Shown here: piece by piece, positions 1 to 7,370 of the stretch
How positions within the stretch are numbered: the first letter of the stretch is position 1
Layout of the letters: each line of letters begins with the position of its first letter
Source of the DNA: Alkalibacterium sp046484155
GTDB lineage: Bacteria; Bacillota; Bacilli; Lactobacillales; Carnobacteriaceae_A
Direction: 5' to 3'
NCBI RefSeq assembly: GCF_046484155.1
Contig: NZ_JAWOBT010000103.1
Coordinates: 1 to 12,035, forward strand
DNA length: 12,035 nt
Notes under the pieces: model-generated
Told to the model about the DNA's origin: nothing
What the model saw: only the letters and a program-made list of their open reading frames with translations
The model's database searches: none
Made by a program: the position numbers and the translations under genes

Positions 1-1
1 T

Positions 2-115
2 CAGATTCGAGCATTTGTGCAAGTAAGAGAAATGAATTTGGACATTATACATGTCCACACGGAATTTGGTGTAGGTGTGTTTGGACACATGATTGATAAA
101 ATGCTTAAACTGCCA
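2..115 (+). pseudogene. Glycosyltransferase family 4-like fragment at the head of the fused frame
   Basis: Codons at 32-115 read MNLDIIHVHTEFGVGVFG followed by HMIDKMLKLP. The pattern (L)DIIH.HTEF..G.FG...AK.LKIP is characteristic of the N-terminal Rossmann domain of GT4 enzymes that glucosylate diacylglycerol in lactic acid bacteria; in those proteins the next residues are usually a VxTYHT motif. Here the frame switches straight to EIIC sequence at about 113-121. The recognition rests on recalled family patterns, not on a search. The rest of the glycosyltransferase (donor-binding C-terminal domain, EX7E motif) is absent from the window. Confidence 0.55.
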
Positions 116-502
116 ATGATTCCACCACTAGCTATTGCCTTCTCTACACTATTATTCAAATCTAAATACACTGACTTAGAAAAGCAGTCAGGACTATCCA
201 ACTTTGTCTTAGGTGCTTCCTTCATTACAGAAGGCGCCATCCCATTTGCAGCAGCTGATCCACTACGCGTCATTGGTTCATCGATATTAGGTGCAGCCAT
301 CGGTGGAGGATTAACTCAACTATGGAATGTCTCGATACCAGCTCCACACGGTGGATTATTCGTTGTAGGAATTGGACAAAATCCATTACTCTTCATTGTC
401 GCTTTACTCATTGGTACTATGATTTCAGCCATTGTACTAGGTATTTGGAAACCTAAAGTAGAAGATACTAAAAAAAATATGACCGCAAACGTTATGAACT
501 AA
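2..502 (+). CDS. Fructose-type PTS EIIC C-terminal fragment, fused in frame to a foreign N-terminal piece (5' end outside window)
   Basis: The frame is open from the left edge to TAA at 500-502. From about 116 onward it reads as the last ~128 residues of the membrane EIIC domain of a fructose-family PTS permease (FruA type), which imports and phosphorylates the sugar using PEP-derived phosphate. Visible hallmarks are the MIPPLAIA segment, the signature SFITEGAIPFAAADPLRVI, and the APHGG motif before the last membrane helix; the tail is charged and cytosolic. Upstream of about 115 the frame does not look like EIIC: the GPVNKAA-type region expected there is missing and a glycosyltransferase-like stretch takes its place. 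The EIIA, EIIB and most of the EIIC domains are not present here. Read as it stands, this is a broken EIIC gene and is unlikely to give a working permease. The EIIC identity is secure; whether the fusion is real biology or an assembly error is open. Confidence 0.8.
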   Translation, partial: QIRAFVQVREMNLDIIHVHTEFGVGVFGHMIDKMLKLPMIPPLAIAFSTLLFKSKYTDLEKQSGLSNFVLGASFITEGAIPFAAADPLRVIGSSILGAAIGGGLTQLWNVSIPAPHGGLFVVGIGQNPLLFIVALLIGTMISAIVLGIWKPKVEDTKKNMTANVMN

Positions 503-514
503 AACTAATTTGAT

Positions 515-547
515 AAAAAAGGACTCCAATTAAAGGAGTCCTTTTTT
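515..547 (+). terminator. Intrinsic terminator after the EIIC fragment
   Basis: GGACTCC (521-527) pairs with GGAGTCC (535-541) around a 7-nt loop, extended by an A-run at 516-520 pairing with the T-run at 542-547. It lies 13 nt after the stop codon. The A/T flanks make it potentially bidirectional. Confidence 0.85.
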
Positions 548-906
548 GTATATAAGAAAAAGAGTAAATTAAAATTTGATAGGACTTTTGCTGCACAAGA
601 ACAAAGATAAAGAGGCGAGAGTAGATAAAAGCCTTTGTAAACACAGAAGTTGATATAGGCATACTTATCGATTCTGAAATGACAAACTCAGAAATATTCG
701 GACCTCGAGTTTATTTAAAGATTGACCTCACGAGTTAAATAAACCTTTTTATTGTGTATTATAGAAATAGCGAAGCGCAGAAAATGGTTACGCACTGAGA
801 TTAAAATCCAAAAGATAAGTAAGCCAGCTATGTTGGCTTACTTTAACGTTTTAGTTAAAATTGAGTATTTCTCACTATTTTACATTAAATACATCGTGAT
901 AATAAT
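548..906. other. Gene-free stretch between the EIIC fragment and the sugar operon
   Basis: No credible gene is visible: the one ATG-type frame across 752-943 has no good ribosome binding site, no recognisable domain, and runs through the promoter of the next operon. Two stem-loops are present. GTTTATTTA at 709-717 pairs with TAAATAAAC at 736-744 and is followed by CTTTTT. AGTAAGCCA at 818-826 pairs with TGGCTTACT at 834-842. About 570-660 is an unexplained patch with a GGCGAGAGTAG core. Confidence 0.6.
818..842. terminator. 9-bp hairpin, possible weak terminator
   Basis: A perfect 9-bp stem (818-826 with 834-842) with the 7-nt loop GCTATGT. The downstream T-run is poor on both strands, so termination is only a possibility; it may also insulate the operon promoter from upstream readthrough. 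Confidence 0.4.
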
Positions 907-907
907 A

Positions 908-921
908 AAAAAGCGCTTGCA
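908..921 (+). promoter_or_regulatory. cre-like box (CcpA site) overlapping the -35
   Basis: AAAAAGCGCTTGCA has the palindromic AAGCGCTT core of catabolite-responsive elements. Against WTGNAANCGNWNNCW it misses only the leading TG. It overlaps the -35 hexamer, where bound CcpA would be expected to block RNA polymerase and give glucose repression of the operon. The role is inferred from the match and the position. Confidence 0.6.
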
Positions 922-944
922 TTTACAAATAAACATGGTATGAT
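917..944 (+). promoter_or_regulatory. Promoter of the disaccharide operon
   Basis: TTGCAT (917-922) and TATGAT (939-944) are separated by 16 bp. The -10 is preceded by TGG, giving an extended -10. Transcription would start near 951, leaving a leader of about 50 nt before the RDD gene. No other promoter of comparable quality is seen before the next genes. Confidence 0.7.
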
Positions 945-951
945 GAACTTG

Positions 952-971
952 TTACAAAAACGTTTTAGTAA
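952..971 (+). promoter_or_regulatory. LacI-family operator at the transcription start
   Basis: TTACAAAAAC and GTTTTAGTAA form a 20-bp palindrome with 9 of 10 base positions symmetric around a central CG, the standard form of LacI/GalR operators. It covers about +2 to +21 of the predicted transcript, a typical repressor position. The natural partner is the LacI-family regulator at the end of this operon. A weaker site sharing the right half (CGTTTTAGT) lies at 847-855. Confidence 0.65.
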
Positions 972-1002
972 AATAAAGAAACTTAAATAGAGAAGGGATA
1001 TT

Positions 1003-1410
1003 ATGGATAAAGTAATTTTAAGAGTGTTGGCTTTTGTGATCGATGCGATGCTAATATATTTTCCATCCATTATTCTGCTTCAAATTATTTTTGGCTTAGA
1101 TTTTAGAATGGCGGATATTGTGGCTCAGTTATTTATGGTACTCTACTTCGCTATCGCGGGAAGTGCTTTTGGGGGGAAAACAGTAGGAAAGTTCTTTTCT
1201 AAACAACGTACTGTCTATATGTACGACCATAATGATTTGGCAATAGTCGGACTAAGAGAACTTCCCAAGATGCTTTATTTCATACCCCATTTTGGATTTG
1301 TATTTACGTTACTGAGCGCGGGGTTATATTTTTGGAAGAAAACCACTCTTCATGATTGGATTGGTGGAAGTCGAGTGATGATGGATTCGCAAAGTAAAGT
1401 GAGGGGATAA
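1003..1410 (+). CDS. RDD-family membrane protein
   Basis: This 135-residue protein has the RDD-family layout. An Arg-containing first segment with Asp in the first helix (R7, D14) is followed by a second hydrophobic segment around residues 38-55, the GGKTVGK turn at 57-63, another hydrophobic segment at about 90-111, and the closing LHDWIGGSRVM motif (116-126). It would sit in the cytoplasmic membrane. The biochemical role of most RDD proteins is not settled; some are linked to ion transport. It is the first gene of the operon, starts after AGAAGGG at a normal distance, and its stop is 2 bp from the next ATG, so the two membrane proteins are probably translationally coupled. Its place ahead of a sugar phosphorylase suggests a supporting role in uptake or membrane homeostasis, which is inference only. 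Family call firm, function unknown. Confidence 0.8.
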   Translation: MDKVILRVLAFVIDAMLIYFPSIILLQIIFGLDFRMADIVAQLFMVLYFAIAGSAFGGKTVGKFFSKQRTVYMYDHNDLAIVGLRELPKMLYFIPHFGFVFTLLSAGLYFWKKTTLHDWIGGSRVMMDSQSKVRG

Positions 1411-1412
1411 AA

Positions 1413-1694
1413 ATGGAATCGGATTTTTTAACAGAAAATGCGTTTGCTCAAATTGATAGTCGTCCAATATTCGCTTTGTTTTTAATTACGTTAGTCGCGG
1501 CTTACCTCATTGCGCGCTTTTACAAAGATCATTATGAAATGAATAAAGTTTTAAAAGCATATTCGATTTTTGCGGTAAGTATTTTTTTAATGAATATTTT
1601 CTTAGGACTGAAGATTGCTTTGGTAATAGGAATCGTATTAATGGGATTGGTCGTACTAATATTTCGATCCAATACATATTTTTACGGAAGATAA
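1413..1694 (+). CDS. Small hydrophobic membrane protein, function unknown
   Basis: The 93-residue product is not recognised. A short polar N-terminus is followed by a hydrophobic helix at about 17-36, a charged loop (RFYKDHYEMNK), and two further hydrophobic stretches at about 48-65 and 66-84; three membrane spans are likely. There is no signal-peptide cleavage motif and no cysteine. The gene begins 2 bp after the RDD stop, with its GAGGGG ribosome binding site inside the RDD coding sequence, and ends 20 bp before the phosphorylase. The tight packing argues that it is a real gene co-expressed with its neighbours. It may form a complex with the RDD protein, but nothing in the sequence proves that. 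Confidence 0.65.
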   Translation: MESDFLTENAFAQIDSRPIFALFLITLVAAYLIARFYKDHYEMNKVLKAYSIFAVSIFLMNIFLGLKIALVIGIVLMGLVVLIFRSNTYFYGR

Positions 1695-1714
1695 AAAATT
1701 CAGGAGGGTAAAAT

Positions 1715-4045
1715 ATGAAATCAAGCGTACAATATTATGACAATCCATGGTTTATTGGAGAAGGATTTTTCAATAAAGAATGGTTAGGAAAGTACGAAAC
1801 AATTTTAGCACAAGGAAATGGCTATATGGGTATCCGTGCAGCAACAGAAGAAAACTACATAAGTGAAACACGCGACACATTCGTAGCTGGAACATTTAAC
1901 AAATTTGACGAGAATGAAGTAACGGAATTACCGAATGTACCGGACTTTATGCAGATGAAACTAAAAATTAATGGTGAACAACTCGATTTAACCATAGGTG
2001 AAACCAAACAATACGAAAGACGTTTGGACCTGCAATCAGGAGAGTTGACCCGAATTTTCATTTGGATTTCTCCAAATGGAACCGAAGTAGAATGGAAGTT
2101 TTCACGTTTTATTTCCAAAAAAAGAATGCATATTTTTGGTCAAAAAGTTGAAATAAGACCTTTAAACAAAGCAGTAGCGCTAGAGATTGTTTCAGGTATT
2201 GATGGACAAGTGACAAACAGTGGCTCACAACATTTTCATGAAGGTGAAAAACGGTTAAAAGAAAAAGCGTTTATGCAAATGACTTCTAAAACTTTACAAT
2301 CAAAAATCGATTTTATATTGACGACAGTTCACCAGTTTAGAATAAATACCGAAATCAAGCAATTAAAGTCCCGCATAGAAATGCCCCGAAGAAAAGTAGA
2401 AAATCTGTATTGGGCGACAATTGAAAAAGGAGAAACGCTCAGTATAGAAAAAATATCCTCTATCCATACTTCACGGGACAAAGAACACGAAAAGTTGACA
2501 ACCGAAGAAATTGAAGAACTGGCTTTGAATGAACTGAAAAAAGCTAAAGAAATGGGTTACGAAAGTTTAGCTCGTGAAAGCCATGCAGAATGGAAAAAAT
2601 CAGTGTGGGAGGTAGCGCCTGTTCGCATTGAATCAGAGGATTCATTAGATCAGTTGGCCGTTAATTTTGCTCGCTATCATTTGCATTGTATGACGCCTGC
2701 CCATGACAATCGTATGAATATTGGTGCAAAAGGACTGACAGGAGAAGGTTACAAAGGCCACACATTCTGGGATACAGAAATCTTTGTACTACCGTATTTC
2801 ACTTTTACGCATCCAGAAATCGCAAAAAGTTTAGTGGAATATCGCTATCATGGCCTTGAAGGAGCGCATAAAAAAGCAAGTGAAAATGGTTATGAGGGCG
2901 CCCAATACCCTTGGGAAGCAGCTTGGATCGAAGACGGAGAGACCACACCAGTATGGGGAGCAGCAGATATCGTTACCGGTAAAGCGACAAAAATTTGGTC
3001 TGGCTTTATCGAACAACATATTACAGGTGATATTGCCTACGGTGTATATCAATATTACCAAGCTACTCAAGATCAAACTTATATGGATGAAAAAGGGTAT
3101 GAAATTATATTAGATACCGCAAAATTCTGGACAAGTAGGGTAGAGTATGATGAAGAGCAAAATAACTATGTTATCAGAGGAGTGATTGGTCCCGATGAGT
3201 ATAAAGAACATGCGGACAACAATGCCTTCACAAATTATATTGCTCGCTGGAATATGGAAAAAGCACTTGAAGTAATGAAAGAATTGGAAGCTAGACCGGC
3301 AGTTAAAGAACGGTTAGATAAGCAGTTCGATTTTGCTGTACTAGCAGACAACCTCAATGACACGTTGGAGAAGCTTTATGTACCGCAACCAAACAAGGAG
3401 GGAGTTATTCCACAAGATGACACTTATTTAATGAAAGAAGTCATCGATTTAACCAAATATAAATCCCAAAATTTCGTAGGTGGTTTGTTCCACGATTACA
3501 ATTTGGAACAAGTGAATAATCTACAAGTAACCAAACAAGCCGATGTATTGCTGCTCTTATATCTCTTTGAAAATCAATTCGAGAAAGACATCAAAGATAA
3601 AAACTGGAACTATTATGAACCTAAAACAATGCACGATTCATCCTTGTCGTTATCCACACATACTACTTTGGCAGCAGATCTTGGATACGTAGATCGGGCA
3701 TATGAATTATTCGAAAAAGCCCGCTTTATCGATATGGGTCCAATCATGACTACTTCAAATGAAGGCATTCACTCTGCATCTCTTGGAGGGATTTGGCAAG
3801 CAATTGTATTTGGATTTGGTGGTGTAAGAAGTCTGAATGGGAAATTACGTATTAATCCGTCCTTGCCAAAGAAATGGTTACATTTAACATATAGTATTCA
3901 TTGGCATAATAATGAATTAGAAGTTTCAATTGATAAAGAACAAATGACCATAACCAACAAAACACAAACGGAAGCAATCGAGTTTGAGTCATTTGACAAA
4001 CAGTACACAGTACTGGATAAAATTACGGTAATATCAACAAAATAA
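1715..4045 (+). CDS. GH65 disaccharide phosphorylase (trehalose/kojibiose/nigerose-type candidate)
   Basis: This 776-residue cytosolic enzyme has the usual length of GH65 phosphorylases. These cleave an alpha-linked glucose disaccharide with phosphate, inverting to beta-glucose 1-phosphate plus glucose. Visible features in order: N-terminal beta-sandwich motif NGYMGIRAATEE, FWDTE (351-355) opening the (alpha/alpha)6 barrel, IGPDEY with the predicted general-acid Glu495, KQADVLLLL, and SNEGIHSASLGGIWQ near the C-terminal jelly roll. The specificity loop after YPWE (398-401) reads WIEDGETTPVWG. As I recall it, true maltose phosphorylases carry an HNEW-type loop with a key His here, so maltose is not the favoured substrate; trehalose or another glucobiose is more likely. 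ATG follows AGGAGGG by 6 nt. The neighbouring ABC transporter implies substrate enters unphosphorylated. No beta-phosphoglucomutase gene is in the window. Family certain; substrate unresolved. Confidence 0.9.
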   Translation: MKSSVQYYDNPWFIGEGFFNKEWLGKYETILAQGNGYMGIRAATEENYISETRDTFVAGTFNKFDENEVTELPNVPDFMQMKLKINGEQLDLTIGETKQYERRLDLQSGELTRIFIWISPNGTEVEWKFSRFISKKRMHIFGQKVEIRPLNKAVALEIVSGIDGQVTNSGSQHFHEGEKRLKEKAFMQMTSKTLQSKIDFILTTVHQFRINTEIKQLKSRIEMPRRKVENLYWATIEKGETLSIEKISSIHTSRDKEHEKLTTEEIEELALNELKKAKEMGYESLARESHAEWKKSVWEVAPVRIESEDSLDQLAVNFARYHLHCMTPAHDNRMNIGAKGLTGEGYKGHTFWDTEIFVLPYFTFTHPEIAKSLVEYRYHGLEGAHKKASENGYEGAQYPWEAAWIEDGETTPVWGAADIVTGKATKIWSGFIEQHITGDIAYGVYQYYQATQDQTYMDEKGYEIILDTAKFWTSRVEYDEEQNNYVIRGVIGPDEYKEHADNNAFTNYIARWNMEKALEVMKELEARPAVKERLDKQFDFAVLADNLNDTLEKLYVPQPNKEGVIPQDDTYLMKEVIDLTKYKSQNFVGGLFHDYNLEQVNNLQVTKQADVLLLLYLFENQFEKDIKDKNWNYYEPKTMHDSSLSLSTHTTLAADLGYVDRAYELFEKARFIDMGPIMTTSNEGIHSASLGGIWQAIVFGFGGVRSLNGKLRINPSLPKKWLHLTYSIHWHNNELEVSIDKEQMTITNKTQTEAIEFESFDKQYTVLDKITVISTK

Positions 4046-4071
4046 AAACTATAATACAGGGAGGAAATAAA

Positions 4072-5370
4072 ATGAGTAAATTATTTACCAAGAAATTAGG
4101 ATTAACGTTGATCGGTTCTGCGACGGCATTGACATTGATGGCATGTGGAGGAAATGGCGAAGAAACGGATACGGAATCCAATGATATGACTGAAGTAGAA
4201 ACAGAAGGGAAATCATTGACCCTCGGCGTATGGGGTGGAAACGATGCTGAAGAATCCTCTTTGGACTCATTAATTAGTCAATTTGAAGAAGAAACTGGGG
4301 CTGAAATCGAGAAGAAAGTTTATACCGATTACAATACTCAAATCCAAACAGACTTAATCGGTGGAACTGCTCCAGACGTCTTTTATGTAGATTTTGCCAT
4401 GTTTGACTTCTTTGAAGAGCAAGACACTTTAATGGAATTAGATCCAGAATTATTCGAAATAGATGCATTTTATGAAACGTTGGTTGAATCATTCTCGAAT
4501 GACGAGGGTGGGTTATATGCCATACCAAAAGATATGTCCACTTTATCTCTATACTTAAATGAAGATATTTTTGAAGCTGCTGGTGTTTCTATAGATGAAG
4601 TTCCCGGTTCTCTAGAAGAATATGTAGACTGGCTACCTGGATTCCAAGAAAAAATTGATGAAGCTTATCCAGATGAAGATGTCTTTGCCATGAGTTACAC
4701 TCCTGAACTATCCCGCACGTACCACTTGATGCAACGCGGAGACGGAGATGTGATTACAGAAGACGGAATGGCTAACTTAGACGATCCAACGGTAATCGAA
4801 AACTTACAAATTTTGACTGACTTAAAAGAAACCGGAGCTTATGTCACACCACAAGATGTTGGTACAGGTTGGAACGGTGAAGCCTTTGGTATTGGGAAAA
4901 TCGCTATCATGGATGAAGGCAACTGGGTTTATCAAACATTGAATGATGAATTTTCAGATGTCACCTTCACAGTAAAAGAAATGCCAACATATAAAGGTGA
5001 ACCAGGGTCCATGATGTTCTCAGTAGGTTGGGGTAAATACGCTGGGACAGAAGAAAGTGAATTAGCTGATTTATGGATTCAACACGTAACAGGAGCAGAA
5101 GGCATGCAAGAATGGGTAGAGGGAACAGGAACGTTGCCAAGTAGACAAGATGTAGCAGAAGCTGCAGACATTACAAGCAACCCTGATTTGAATATCCACT
5201 TAGAAGCATGGGAATTTGCTACCCCTTGGCAAGATGGCGTGACTTTAACAACAGTTTCCAATGCATTCAATAACTATTTACCAACAGTCATGAATGGTGA
5301 AGAAACATGGGAAGCAGCTATGGAAGAAGCAAACAATCAAGCGAACTCAGACATCGAAGCTGCAAATTGA
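4072..5370 (+). CDS. Sugar ABC transporter substrate-binding lipoprotein (CUT1, MalE-like)
   Basis: This 432-residue protein has a lipoprotein signal peptide: a KK-containing N-region, a hydrophobic stretch, and the lipobox LMAC with the lipidated Cys25. An acidic linker (about 27-46) tethers the mature domain to the outer membrane face. The fold-typical opening LTLGVWGGNDAEE and the stretch GGTAPDVFYVDFAMF mark it as a cluster-1 solute-binding protein for oligosaccharides. It would capture the disaccharide and pass it to the two permeases encoded next. It follows the phosphorylase by 26 bp with a strong AGGGAGG site. A TATAAT at 4050-4055 has no good -35, so a separate promoter is not claimed. 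The hairpin after the gene probably raises its transcript level over the permeases. Ligand cannot be read from sequence. Confidence 0.92.
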   Translation: MSKLFTKKLGLTLIGSATALTLMACGGNGEETDTESNDMTEVETEGKSLTLGVWGGNDAEESSLDSLISQFEEETGAEIEKKVYTDYNTQIQTDLIGGTAPDVFYVDFAMFDFFEEQDTLMELDPELFEIDAFYETLVESFSNDEGGLYAIPKDMSTLSLYLNEDIFEAAGVSIDEVPGSLEEYVDWLPGFQEKIDEAYPDEDVFAMSYTPELSRTYHLMQRGDGDVITEDGMANLDDPTVIENLQILTDLKETGAYVTPQDVGTGWNGEAFGIGKIAIMDEGNWVYQTLNDEFSDVTFTVKEMPTYKGEPGSMMFSVGWGKYAGTEESELADLWIQHVTGAEGMQEWVEGTGTLPSRQDVAEAADITSNPDLNIHLEAWEFATPWQDGVTLTTVSNAFNNYLPTVMNGEETWEAAMEEANNQANSDIEAAN

Positions 5371-5385
5371 TCTGAGTAAGCATAT

Positions 5386-5433
5386 CCAGGTATTTGCAGC
5401 TGAATTGACGTAGCTGTAGATACCTGGCTTTTT
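5386..5433 (+). terminator. Intercistronic stem-loop after the binding-protein gene (partial terminator / mRNA stabiliser)
   Basis: A 16-bp stem (5386-5401 with 5412-5427, two G-U pairs) closes a 10-nt loop and is followed by CTTTTT. It is a good intrinsic terminator, yet the permease genes downstream have no clear promoter of their own. The likely effect is partial readthrough, or protection of the upstream mRNA, giving much more binding protein than permease, as is common in MalE-type operons. Confidence 0.75.
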
Positions 5434-5463
5434 ATAAAATCAACGGATTCAGGGGGATTAATC

Positions 5464-6378
5464 ATGAAAGCGAATAGTAAGAAACCGAGAGTGAGTAAAT
5501 CGCGCTTAGTAGAATGGTTTCAAGCGTATACGTTCTTAGCACCTGCACTACTTGTTGCACTAGTGTTCTTTGTTTTTTCCATAGTATTTTCCATTTATTT
5601 ATCGTTTAACAACGTGAATTTATTTGCTAACACCTATTCCTTCATTGGAATAGAAAATTACGCCCGCATGTTTTCTGATGGGAGAGCTGTTATTGCTTTA
5701 AGGAATACGGCTACGTTTGCCGCCGTTGTCGTTCCGGCTCAAACAATAGCTGCTTTACTGGTAGCGTATGTATTAGCAAGTGACAAATTAAAAGGGAAGA
5801 AGATGTTTCGTTTAATCTACTTCTTGCCTACATTAACATCTAGTTCAGCTTTAACATTAATTTTTATGTTCATATTTAATGTTTATGGACCTGTAAATGA
5901 ATTATTATTAAATGTGGGATTGTTAAGTGAACCAATAAACTTTTTGCAAAATCCAGAATATTCATTGAAAGTTATTATGGTGATGAATGTATGGTCAACC
6001 GTTCCAATGTTTATGACCATCTATCTAGCATCACTTGTAGATTTACCAAAATCACTCTATGAAGCAGCAGATATTGATGGAGCCTCTTCCTGGAACAAAC
6101 TAATATACATTACCGTACCGTATTTAAGACCAATTACTACTTATGTCGTTTTAATGGGCATCATTGGTACCTTTCAATTGTTTGACCAAGCCTATATCTT
6201 CTCTAATGGATCTGGTGGACCGGCCAATTCTACTTTAACGGTAGCCTTGATGATTTATCAGTACGCCTTTGGACAAATGAATTCAATGGGATATGCTTCA
6301 GCATTGGCCATTACACTGGCAGCTATTATCTTTGTCGTTTCCATGATTGCTGAAAAAGTAAACAATAGAATGGGTTAA
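5464..6378 (+). CDS. Sugar ABC transporter permease, MalF-type
   Basis: The 304-residue integral membrane protein has a basic cytosolic N-terminus (KANSKKPRVSKSR) and about six membrane helices, the first at about 24-45. The EAA loop that docks on the ABC ATPase is at 200-225: EAADIDGASSWNKLIYITVP, with conserved Gly206. Its length and the NGSGGPANST region near the C-terminus suit the MalF-like, UgpA/LacF-size half of a CUT1 transporter. ATG at 5464 follows a GGGGG site by about 7 nt. It pairs with the next gene, 15 bp downstream. The ATPase (MsmX/MalK type) is not in this window, which is normal for Firmicute CUT1 systems that share one ATPase. Confidence 0.92.
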   Translation: MKANSKKPRVSKSRLVEWFQAYTFLAPALLVALVFFVFSIVFSIYLSFNNVNLFANTYSFIGIENYARMFSDGRAVIALRNTATFAAVVVPAQTIAALLVAYVLASDKLKGKKMFRLIYFLPTLTSSSALTLIFMFIFNVYGPVNELLLNVGLLSEPINFLQNPEYSLKVIMVMNVWSTVPMFMTIYLASLVDLPKSLYEAADIDGASSWNKLIYITVPYLRPITTYVVLMGIIGTFQLFDQAYIFSNGSGGPANSTLTVALMIYQYAFGQMNSMGYASALAITLAAIIFVVSMIAEKVNNRMG

Positions 6379-6393
6379 AGGAGGAGAAAAAAT

Positions 6394-7227
6394 ATGAAAA
6401 AGAGTAAATTACCAATCGTACAAAGCATTATGTATACAGTTTTAATAATCTATGCATTTTTTACATTGTATCCCTTCTTGTGGGCAATTGCCGCCTCCTT
6501 TAAACCGTTTCGTGAAATTGTTGGGGGAGATTTAAGTTTATTACCGGAAGAATTTACTACAGCGAACTACAGATACATCTTTGGTCGTTCTTCACTCTTT
6601 TCACGTTGGTTTTTGAACTCTGTCATCGTGTCTGTAGTTGGAACTACAATCAATATTTTCTTGAATACAATGGCCGGATATGCGCTCGCTCGCTTAAATT
6701 TCCCAGGTAAATATCGCATTTATTATGGATTTTTAGCATTGATCATGGTACCCGCCCAAGTATTACTTATTCCCAATTACTTGATTTTACGTAACTTGGG
6801 CATGTTGGATAGTTTTACAGCATTGATTCTCCCAGCAGCGATCAACCTGGGAAACATATTTATGATGCGCCAATTCTTCATAAACTTCCCAGTCGATGTA
6901 GAAGAAGCAGCCGCTATCGATGGGTTAGGTAGGTTCCAAACCTTCTTCCGGATTGTGATGCCGCTAGCTAAACCATCCATTTCCACCCAAGCCATATTCG
7001 TCTTCATGGGCTTTTGGAACGAATTTATGAAACCGATGCTTTACTTATCCAGTCCTCAGAAATTCACTTTGACACTGGGACTTCAAACATTTCAAGGTCA
7101 AGATGGTGGTGTACGTTGGGATTATACAATGGCTGCCAGTATCATCACGATTATTCCGATCGTCATTTTGTACATCATATTTAATAAATACTTCCTGCAA
7201 GGGGTAAGAATGGATGGCGAAAAATAA
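6394..7227 (+). CDS. Sugar ABC transporter permease, MalG-type
   Basis: The 277-residue membrane protein has a typical MalG start (basic N-terminus, then a helix with TLYPFLWAIAASFKP), about six helices, and the EAA loop EEAAAIDGLGRFQTFFRIVMP from residue 170, with Gly177. The C-terminus KYFLQGVRMDGEK matches the conserved end of this family (FLQGxxxGAVKG-like), so the gene is complete. AAGGAGG lies 8-9 nt before the ATG. It forms the heterodimeric membrane channel with the MalF-type protein. No terminator is seen between it and the regulator gene, so read-through into the regulator is likely. Confidence 0.92.
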   Translation: MKKSKLPIVQSIMYTVLIIYAFFTLYPFLWAIAASFKPFREIVGGDLSLLPEEFTTANYRYIFGRSSLFSRWFLNSVIVSVVGTTINIFLNTMAGYALARLNFPGKYRIYYGFLALIMVPAQVLLIPNYLILRNLGMLDSFTALILPAAINLGNIFMMRQFFINFPVDVEEAAAIDGLGRFQTFFRIVMPLAKPSISTQAIFVFMGFWNEFMKPMLYLSSPQKFTLTLGLQTFQGQDGGVRWDYTMAASIITIIPIVILYIIFNKYFLQGVRMDGEK

Positions 7228-7370
7228 GATATATTTTTCTGGAAATTTTGTGAATAATAGAGAAGAATAATTGATTTTTAGTATGATACAATAGATAAGT
7301 ATGACGAAATCGGAAGCAACAGTTTTAATTTTTCCTAATAGATAATTTGGATAAGAGGGGATGTGTTCAT

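Noticed and set aside
752..943. 63-codon + strand frame
   Set aside because: No ribosome site, no domain, low-complexity hydrophobic translation, and it covers the operon promoter and cre box.
990..997. GAGAAGGG, the B. subtilis SpoIIIE/FtsK guidance motif, pointing toward dif
   Set aside because: It is the ribosome binding site of the RDD gene and the only exact copy noticed, so no polarity argument can be made.
1855..3113. Several 80-90 codon frames inside the phosphorylase gene
   Set aside because: Shadows of a clear 776-codon gene; no independent signals.
4050..4055. TATAAT before the binding-protein gene as an internal promoter
   Set aside because: No acceptable -35 at 16-18 bp; the sequence is AT-rich enough for chance.
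7347..7370. Upstream TTG as start of the LacI-family regulator
   Set aside because: No ribosome site before it; it would translate through the AGAGGGG site that serves the TTG at 7371, and family homology begins at 7371.
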